This document shows, piece by piece, positions 22,957 through 30,302 of a stretch of DNA of 30,302 nt. The stretch's first letter is position 1. Every line of letters begins with the position of its first letter. The notes beneath the pieces were generated by a model. That model made no database searches, had not been told where the DNA came from, and worked only from the letters and a program-made list of their open reading frames with translations. Position numbers and translations under genes: made by a program. This DNA comes from Elysia marginata (lineage: Eukaryota; Mollusca; Gastropoda; Plakobranchidae): the NCBI GenBank assembly GCA_019649035.1, contig BMAT01004146.1, positions 438,216 to 468,517 on the forward strand, written 5' to 3'.

Positions 22957-23200
22957 AATGAAGAAATTATCTACATCACGAAGCATTTCGACAGTGGTCT
23001 GAATAGCGTGACAACTTTCTACAACCCAAAGTATAGAATGAACATAAAAAGATAAAACTTGTACGCTCTAAAAAACTTTTATTCGAATATTATTGATATA
23101 TTTTTTATATTTTGTTGTTAATTCTTCCAATCATGCCACTCTGCTATAAGTGGCTGAAGAAAGTCACTATTTTGTGAACTACACAATGAAATGTTCAAGC
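22957..23200. other. Short AT-rich spacer
   Basis: Nothing is recognised between the SINE and the next microsatellite. Confidence 0.5.
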
Positions 23201-23201
23201 G

Positions 23202-23255
<54 letters not shown>

Positions 23256-23371
23256 GTCCCCCTCTCTCTCACTCTTTCTTTCTCTTTCTCCCTGTCTCTC
23301 TCTCTATTTCTCTCTCTGTCTCTCCCTGTGTCTCTCTTCATCTATCTATCTATTTATCTATCTATCTATCT
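23202..23371 (+). repeat. Compound C11-(CT)n-(TCTA)n microsatellite
   Basis: Eleven cytosines pass directly into CT repeats (to about 23250), then interrupted CT with GT variants to about 23340, then a TCTA tetranucleotide run to 23371. Plus-strand frames here are pure repeat translations. Confidence 0.95.
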
Positions 23372-23550
23372 TGAAATTTGAGGAATGTTAGCATTTGAGC
23401 GCCTAACAGGCAGCCGTGAGGTAATGCTCTGAAATAGAGTTGAATTTGCTCTAGTGTGTATAGCCAGACCTGCTGGGGTAAATATGTAAAGTCATAAGAC
23501 TGCCTTCAGCGGTGGAGGGCTGTAACCATATTTATGTATAAATTTACATA
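23372..23550. other. Unique 180-bp segment between two tetranucleotide repeats
   Basis: A GC-moderate segment lies between a TCTA run and a TTTA/TCTA run. Such an arrangement can mark a short retroelement with a microsatellite tail, but no A or B box and no target duplication were seen. Confidence 0.3.
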
Positions 23551-23612
23551 ATTATTTATTTATTTACTTATTTATCTGTCTATCTCTCTTTCTCTATCTA
23601 TCTATCTCTCCT
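23551..23612 (+). repeat. (TTTA)n then (TCTA)n compound tetranucleotide repeat
   Basis: ATTT/TTTA units at about 23552-23575 change into TCTG, TCTA and CTCT units up to about 23612. Confidence 0.9.
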
Positions 23613-24300
23613 ACGACCGTGTGGTTATTTTTCTATCTAGATTGCAGCATGTTTAAGGAAATGACCTTGCAGCCATCCTAAAATTTTTAATGTATTAATT
23701 TTGTCCTCCGCTTAAAACCATCGTCCATTCTAGTCTATAGACCGATAATATAGAATTGATCAACATTCGCTATCAGCCAACCAGTTCATGCACTATTCAA
23801 AGTTTATGATTGGTGTTGCCCTGCAGCTAAAATCTCTGAACAATCGATCCGGTGTTTCGATATTGGAAACGCTGTTGACTTTACTCCCAACTCAGATTGC
23901 CTTTGTCCTGTTGTTTTCATAAGAGAAGAATACAGAGGTAAATGCGCCAAAATTTTAGAGAAGTCTTTGCAAAGAATGAGTATGGATATAGACACACCAG
24001 CAGTCAAGGAGGGGGTTATTATTTCCATGTAAATTCCTAACTGCCGAATGTCTGTTTAATCTTTGTCATTATGTGCTTTTTCAGAAGAAATAAGGTATTT
24101 TGGTTTAACAAGATGGTTGCTTGATTATAAAAATAACACAAGTTTCTCTGTGCATACTACAATAACGTTCCATGATTATAATGATATTATGTCTCAGGCA
24201 CTTTTAAGTAACCGTAATTGATTTGTTGTTGTAGTTGGTGAGTATATGGTACAAAGTTCCAAAGTCTATTGTTCTTATAGCAGTGTCTCTATGACTGTTT
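23613..24300. other. Non-coding stretch
   Basis: No gene is recognised. A minus-strand frame of 74 codons (24028-23804) has no known motif. Confidence 0.45.
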
Positions 24301-24311
24301 TCTTCAAAATC

Positions 24312-24392
24312 TCTGTCTGTCTCTCTTTCTCTCCTCTCTCTCCCTCTCTTTCTCTTCTCTCTCTCTTTCTCTCTCTCTCACTCTCTCTCTCC
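24312..24392 (+). repeat. Interrupted (CT)n tract
   Basis: CT repeats with frequent extra T or C, about 80 bp. They generate a Ser-Leu run on the plus strand and an Arg-Glu run on the minus strand. Confidence 0.92.
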
Positions 24393-24720
24393 CTGTTTGC
24401 GCACGTGGCTGCGGATGCTACATCGAGTGCACTGTGCACAGACCTAGAGACCAAACAGAGTAGATTCACGGTGTTCGCAAATGTTCCCCCCGGTTGGGTC
24501 GTGATGAGGCGCAGGTCCCGTCACCCGGCCTGGCATTCAGTGATGACAGGATCAGTTGGAGTCTGCCTTGATTGAGATTCTCACGGGCCATTGGCTTTTT
24601 ATCGCGAGCCCGGCGCCCTCAACAATGGCCGACCCTTGAGCGACACGGGCCCCCCTAGAGGGCCCTACGGCGACCGACGGAGGGCACTGCTAGCTACCCC
24701 TTGAGCCCGGCTTGTAGTTT
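24393..24720. other. GC-rich, CpG-rich island, possible exon remnant
   Basis: The most GC-rich part of the window. A plus-strand frame crosses the CT tract and stays open through the island to 24575; its last 58 or so residues (from HVAADATSSALC to VGVCLD) are not low complexity. I recognise no family. At 24644-24662 a short hairpin is formed by GGGCCC, a 7-base loop, and GGGCCC. It could be an exon, a CpG island near a promoter, or an old repeat. Confidence 0.3.
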
Positions 24721-25820
24721 TGTTCACCTTACAACAGACAAGCGCATCCCACTTTATGTTTCTCCCTTCTTTTTTTCCCTTCAAAATCAAAATAGCTCCT
24801 TCCTATTATTTTTTTTCTAACTTAGACAGTTAGAGTTGCCCACAAGCTTATTTCTCCCTGTCCTTTGCAGAAGAGCTCCTTCCCTGTTAATGTTCGCTCC
24901 TTCCCAGGTGATAAAGGCGTTCGTCGCACAATGAGAACTAGCGCCGCCGAAAAGGGGGCGTTGACTATAGCCTGTTGTCTGCAAGAGATAACACGGAGAG
25001 GTGGGAGGCGCAGAGCCGTCCGAGTAGCAGGGGGGCAAAGAGAGGAACTTCTTTAAAGCAATGGCAAGAAGGGAACTGTAAGAAAGTCGAAGAAAAAAGA
25101 GGTCCCCAACTTATTAATTATGATCATGCTTACGGAGCGTATAACCCACGAGGGACTTGTCTATCGTTACTCTGCTTTATCTCTCGTGTTTATTTTTCCA
25201 CTCTCTTAGACATTGGTTTGTGTTTTGACTCGTCATCGCTATGTGCATCCTACCCCTACCCTTTTAATCCTCTTTCTCCCTTTTACATTTAATTCGCTTT
25301 TCGCTTTGCTGCGGTATTTTGAGTTTTACCATAACTTTGTTATATTGGTTAAGCTGGATAACTGCGGAAAGCAGGAAGTATAACTATGCACGTAGGGCAT
25401 AGCTTTTGTTTTAACATCTGCTACTGATACGGCGCTTGTTAAAAGATAAGAGATACGCGTTTTTTTTTCTTTTATATCTTGCAAATTCCTGACATGGTGC
25501 TTGTTTAAGAAGTTTCGTTATCTTTGACTTAATAGACCTTCATTGTCTTTTTCCCGTTCTTACAGAACAACTGTTTTTTTTTTAAATTATTTTAAAGCGC
25601 TGCGGGGCTGCAGATAAGTATGATGACCATTTTTATGGTAATCAATTTTTATGTCATCGTGCAAGTCTAGAACACTTGCCATTCATATTTAGATCTATCG
25701 ATTTACTACCTCCATTATATGTTACAATTTACGTTCATATTATTATTCTTTATGGTTTATGATTATGCTTTAGAATTGAAAATAAAAATGGTTGAATTTG
25801 TATTAGATCTGCAAGAGATT
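24721..25820. other. Non-coding stretch
   Basis: A GC-richer patch at about 24900-25060 is crossed by short frames on both strands with no known motif. The rest is AT-rich. Confidence 0.45.
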
Positions 25821-25830
25821 GCGGAAAGAT

Positions 25831-25916
25831 AGAGAGAGAGAAGATACAGAGATTGAAAAGAGGCCTATCAATTATAAAAACTATTTCTCCTCTTCAAATC
25901 TTGTTTCTCTCTCTCT
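25831..25916. repeat. Imperfect inverted repeat (GA arm / CT arm hairpin)
   Basis: A left arm at 25831-25863 (GA run, then an AGATT...AAGAGG segment) is roughly complementary to the right arm at 25889-25916 (CCTCTTCAAATC, then TTGTTTCTCTCTCTC). The loop is about 25 bases. The complementarity continues beyond the simple repeat part, so it is not only a GA/CT coincidence. A few bulges are needed. Confidence 0.5.
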
Positions 25917-26010
25917 CTCTTTCTCTTTCTTTCTCTCATTCTCTCTCCCACCCTCTCTTCCCCTCTCTCCCACCCTATCTCCCTTTCTCTCTTTTCTCTC
26001 CTGTCTCCTG
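25907..26010 (+). repeat. Interrupted (CT)n tract
   Basis: About 100 bp of CT with CCC and TTT interruptions. The overlapping plus-strand frames are repeat translations. Confidence 0.93.
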
Positions 26011-26049
26011 CGTTACCATTACAATCTCCCATTTTTTCTCAGTATAAGA

Positions 26050-28500
26050 TACTTTAAGACACCTAGGTAAAGTAAAAATTAACTTCTCACATCTTCCCCA
26101 TTGTAAATGGTCTTCGGAAAACAGAAGGAACGAAAACAATGTAAATAGTCAACTTTTCCCAAAGGCTTTTGGGTAATGCCCCCTGATCTTTTGAAACTGT
26201 TTTCATAAGGAGGGAGGGGGTGCCAGATCCAGCCTCCTCCACCACCTATTTTACACCCCAGTAATATTTCTCGTAAAGGCTCCAAATCAGTGAATGACAC
26301 GCGATAAATAGGCTGTCCCAGCAGGAAGCCATCAAACTTATTAAAAACTGTGGCTATCGCGCCCCTACCGGAAAAAGAGGATGCGCCGAACCACATTTTC
26401 CACTCTGTCGCGCGCTAAATCCTCCATCAAGGTGATATACTCGCTGCCTTTTGATACTTCTTGGTTGGAACATGGAGTTGGAGAGGTCTTCATTAAGACT
26501 TCGGTTTGTGGTTCTTTGTACTTTTCTAACGCGCTCTATAGTTGGATGGCTTATTGTGTCAAGGCGGGGTTGTTCGCTACTGCTTGGTCGATGGTTTCAG
26601 AATACCGATCCTCGCATTTGGGCGTGTGCGACAATGTGATTGTGAGTGAAGTATGAAGGGATGATAGGAAGGCAAAGGTATAAACATCTAGAATGGGCGA
26701 CAGAGAAGAAAACAGCAACAAGTTGATGAAAATTGCATTCCAAACAAGGAAGAGGGAATGATACCCATCACGGAGTGGAAAATGCTATTTCAAATACAGA
26801 AAGAGCAGGCAAAGAGACATGACGAAGCTGGGGAAAGAGTTAGATACATAGGGGTGTCGTGAGAAAACGATGAGGACAACATAATCAACATATTACCCTT
26901 ATGAAATGACAGTGATATTCTTGTATAATAAAGAAAAAGAAAATTTAAGTAAGCAGACTCTCTGTTGTAAGCATTTTTAACTTTGGCTCAACATTTAGAG
27001 TTATTCGACCTTTTCTATACCAAGTTCATCATTCTTAGACTTGAGCGCTTGGAAAAGCACCCTCACCATAAAAGATCATTGGTTATACTGGTGTTTCCTG
27101 TTTACAAAGTGAAAAAAATGGATATCAGCGAAGCCAAGAAAACGATAGAGATGAGAATGAGACGTATATCGGCTTAGGGCCTGGTAGAGACTCTCAAGCA
27201 AAAAAAAAACATTATTTCTCTGATGTTGGTTTGCGGCAATCAGCAAAAGACGTACGGCAGCTCTGACCTCTAACTTTGATCAGTATTTGATTGGGGTAGC
27301 CATCTTGGAATCAGTACTGTTCAATAGTGAGTTTATCAATGGAACTGAAACTTTGTGTGGTGGAAGAACCTTGTGTGTACTGATGATTCCTGTTTACAGA
27401 AGGAAAAAAAATGCATTGGCTGAAAATGCATACCCCTTTTCCGGATCCTTTTCAGTTGTCCCTCGTATAAACGTAATCGACATTGATGATGAGCCTCTTT
27501 GTGATCCTCTGAGTTTAAATACATTTCAAACTCTTTATCACTATGTCGCGCACAAATACCACGCTACTCCAGGAAATTTCATGCACTCAAAAAAAAACAA
27601 CAGACAGCTATTATGTTGATGCGATTTTATAACGAGTCGCGAGGGGCAATAGGGGTTTGTGTGTTAGAAAGATGCGGTATACTATGATTGACACATCTCG
27701 TTTCCAAATAATATTAAGTAAATGCATTTGGAGAAACGATAAAACCATCCATAGAACGTTCAATAGTGAGAATCTGTCGTTTTAATCTTGTTGGCTCTTT
27801 ACGGTCATCAGAAGCACACAAAAGTTAAGCGAAAGCTTTATTCAAATCGAATGAAAACAGTGCAACAAAACAATACTTTTGTATCATTTCCGTGTAAAAT
27901 CTAGGGCTGATAGCCAGGCCTTCACTGTTTTGTTTATGTTGCGATTATGTTAAGCCTAAAAGTGTGCTAAGAATTCGACAGAGGACAATGTTATCAAGGA
28001 GAGTGTGTTTATCAACGGGATTTGTTAACGCACGCAACTGGCGCTGAAACAAATGCTGGAAAGAAAATTGCGCGAGACAGTCTAAATTAAGATACTCGTG
28101 TTGCAACAAAATGAAGCAATAAAGCTTCGACACGGTCACACTAGAAGCAAAGAGAAAGGCTAGTATAGACTGCTATATAAAAAGTATAGTAATGTTGTTT
28201 TTTGTTTTGTTTTGTAAACTTTATAATAAAAAGCCCAGTAAACCCACAGTGTATATAACAGTAGAGCATGGTTGAGTAATCAAGTCACCTGTGGAAAATA
28301 GAAAAAAGATAAAAGAAAACACCTGATTGCCGGTTACAAAGATACGTGTTAAGAATCTTAAATTTCACTGTTTAAACATAGTTATAATAGGATGCTCCAC
28401 GTAGCATGGTTTTCTTATGATTACTATGCTCTCTTTAATTTTAACATTATTTTAAACATGCGACTTTTGAGACAGAATATTGATGAAGACTGTAACGTAA
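26050..28500. other. Region without recognised genes
   Basis: Several frames of 60-110 codons lie here. The longest, 27287-27619 (plus, 110 codons), is not low complexity (for example VVPRINVIDIDDEPLCDP) but matches no family I know, and its poly-A stretches (27401-27413 and 27590-27597) look non-coding. Frames on opposite strands at 26079-26656 abut each other and have no known motif. Segments around 27094-27120 and 27386-27413 share TTCCTGTTTACA followed by an A-rich run and ATG. Confidence 0.4.
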
Positions 28501-28559
28501 GAACTCATAACAATGTGAAGTTGGTAAGAAGTTGTCGTAAAGTTACTTTTTTAGGTATA

Positions 28560-29290
28560 TAGAAGTTGAAGAAATTCCTGTTGGCATCCTCCTGTCTCTC
28601 GAGAAGTTGCATTAGGGTGGCCACCGATTTGTGAAGCTTCTGCTCAAAGAAGTAGCTGCAGGCTAAACTTTTTCTTTCTTGCTCGCCTTCCTTCCCTGGT
28701 TTTGGGCCTCTCCAATGCAAACCTAGGTAAATGCTCGATAGGTCTGCTTGATTGCCGGTTTTGCAATCTGCGCGCCAGTCAGAAAGGTTGGGGGTTGCTC
28801 ACTCAAGACTTTATGATTTGAGGCAGCAGGTCTCTCTTGCAGATATCTTGTTGTAGTGCAGGGCAGGTCGTATAACTGGCAACGGATCTTTTGCGAGCTT
28901 GCCATTCTACATACATGTCCGAGCCAGTGCAGATGCCTTTGGGAGAGAATCGAAAACAATGCTTACTGGCTTCATGGCTTGAGGCACTTGCATTAGAGAA
29001 GCGATCCTGCTATGTGATATATAGAGGAGTCGACTGAGCTTGCACGTGTGAAAGACACTCAAGCCTCATTCTTACTACACATATGTACTATACTGGAGGG
29101 TGCCTAGCACATCAGTTTGACACACTTTCAATTTGTGTACGTCAGGGCGGTTCCTGCTCTGCCTGTCTTAAGCTTGGCGTTCAGATATAAACTGCTTGAG
29201 ATGGTGAACTCGAGGTGCATGGACTTGTCCATTTAAAATGCCCAGGCGTTAAAAAATGTGGATGTTCATCATACTATGTTGAAAGATTGG
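28560..29290 (-). pseudogene. 3' part of a non-LTR retrotransposon (LINE) ORF2, heavily mutated
   Basis: Intact ORF2 proteins of this kind contain endonuclease and reverse transcriptase; only the stretch after the polymerase core is seen. Going down the minus strand there is LEFTISSSLYLNAKL (from about 29214, resembling the YLGSTIS...LDAEL stretch of relatives), then a TDVLGTLQYS-like segment (relatives: ACVLSTLLYGSE), then QRHLHWLGHVCRM (about 28938-28903; relatives: QRRLRWLGHVxRM), then CKRDL (about 28841-28827) in a different frame, and a basic tail. Several stops and at least two frame changes separate these blocks. The upstream two-thirds of the element are absent from the window side examined. 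The clade (RTE or Jockey/CR1-like) is not settled. The outer limits are approximate. Confidence 0.78.
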
Positions 29291-30290
29291 AATGGTCGTC
29301 GGCGATGCTGAATCATAACAACTATTGTGGTAATCTAACCTAGTGACTTGTCGTGAAGAATGAGATGGCCTAAAGCTCTCTTAGAGCTCGATTTGCCAGT
29401 AATATTAAATAATTATATTCATGCTTAACATATCTATTTGATTTTTACAGCTAAAACTTCTTTATCTCTTCTTGAATTCTTGTCATGTCAAAAAGAATGA
29501 AGACAGTCACCTTCAAGGCTAGAGAGAACTAATTTGATAACCAATGTATGATGTGATGCAAGTTTACACTGACCTGCATAGAAGTATTTATGTATTCCTT
29601 TGTCTAAAGAAGGCTTATTGACTTGCGTTGCTCAGTTTGCAAGGTAATGAAAAGCCACAACAATGCGATGTTCATTCGTAGCTTCTAACTGTCTAGACAT
29701 TGTTTATGAAAATGCTTTTCAATAATCGCGTGGAATAGGGTAAAGGCTTAGCATTAATCCTGATATGAAGGTGCATTAATCTTTTCTTATGGATACAAAG
29801 CAATAAAACTTGTTTTAGGCTTGTAAAACTCATTTCAGATGCTGTTTTCGTGCGTGTTTGAATAGTTTTGTCATTGGTTTATGTCATTGTTCTTAATGTT
29901 ATTGTGCGTTTCATGATCATTATTATTTTTTTTGGACTTAGGCTTTTACCATGCTCAACACACTCCATAAAAGTAAATATGTTGCTGGAAATATATCAAA
30001 AACCTCTGCATTTATGTCGCTTCCATAGTGAATCTAATGCCGTATAACCAATAGATTATGAATATAAACTTAAAAGGTTTTTTTTTTGTGTGTCCTTTTT
30101 TTTTTTTGCTTTACATCGTTTGGACGGGGCCGTCTTACATTTAGGTCTAAGACAAGAATTTTTTTCTTGACCTTTTTATGATTAGGCATTAATCTCATCT
30201 GTCAAGAATTGAACATGTAAACTTGGATTAAGTTAAGACGGGTTTTTATATGGCAGTAGGCAGAAAGCTGTAGCAGAAAGACGCAGAAAA
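29291..30290. other. Non-coding AT-rich end of window
   Basis: No gene or RNA is recognised. Poly-T tracts occur at about 30080-30110. No further reverse transcriptase motifs were found upstream of the LINE fragment in this stretch. Confidence 0.5.
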
Positions 30291-30302
30291 GGGGGGGGGG
30301 GG
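30291..30302 (+). repeat. Poly-G run (G12) at the window end
   Basis: Twelve guanines close the window, which suggests the contig stops at a homopolymer or simple repeat. Confidence 0.9.

Noticed and set aside
1..30302. CRISPR arrays, operons, ribosome binding sites, phage or bacterial mobile elements
   Set aside because: There are no regularly spaced direct repeats with unique spacers, no compact gene clusters, and all mobile elements seen are eukaryotic types.
30291..30302. Telomere at the window end
   Set aside because: The end is a plain G homopolymer, not TTAGGG or a related repeat.

Overview
This is a 30.3 kb piece of an animal nuclear genome, not a prokaryotic or organellar sequence. 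It is AT-rich, contains no dense array of open reading frames, holds many (CT)n microsatellites, has one scaffold gap (49 N inside a CT repeat), and carries typical metazoan mobile elements: a Tc1-like transposon, a mariner transposon, a tRNA-derived SINE and the 3' part of a non-LTR retrotransposon. The mix (long CT repeats, TA-inserted Tc1/mariner elements, and a SINE with the conserved block seen in many invertebrate SINEs) fits a lophotrochozoan, most likely a mollusc. That assignment is inference from repeat style, since no host gene is present to test it.

Layout. Positions 1-728: terminal CT repeat and plain AT-rich DNA. Positions 729-1965: a 1.23 kb Tc1-like element with 27-bp terminal inverted repeats (TIRs) and TA target duplications; its transposase has lost most of its catalytic half. 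Positions 1966-6868: featureless AT-rich DNA. Positions 6869-17529: CT tracts near 6.9, 10.7 and 13.75 kb, and several GC-richer islands (7.0-7.45, 8.7-8.9, 11.36-11.55, 12.1-12.36, 13.1-13.5, 15.3-15.55, 15.96-16.25 kb) without a recognisable coding signature. Positions 17530-18896: an almost full-length mariner element with 28-bp TIRs, all three D,D34D catalytic residues, and three disabling lesions. Positions 18897-22750: non-coding DNA with a CT repeat. Positions about 22760-22956 (minus strand): SINE with a tRNA-like head. Positions 23200-26050: four CT or TCTA tracts, a GC-rich island (24.4-24.72 kb) and an imperfect long hairpin. Positions 26050-28500: no recognised gene. Positions about 28560-29290 (minus strand): heavily mutated end of a LINE ORF2. 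The window ends in a G12 run; both ends are simple repeats, as expected where an assembly stops.

No intact host protein-coding gene, rRNA or functional tRNA could be supported. Most longer reading frames are translations of CT repeats (Leu-Ser runs) or chance frames. A host gene's introns or intergenic DNA could account for the rest. I found no convincing undescribed system; the points most worth a second look are the two decayed DNA transposons with intact ends, the SINE, the one-sided orientation of the CT repeats, and a few GC-rich islands that could hide exons.
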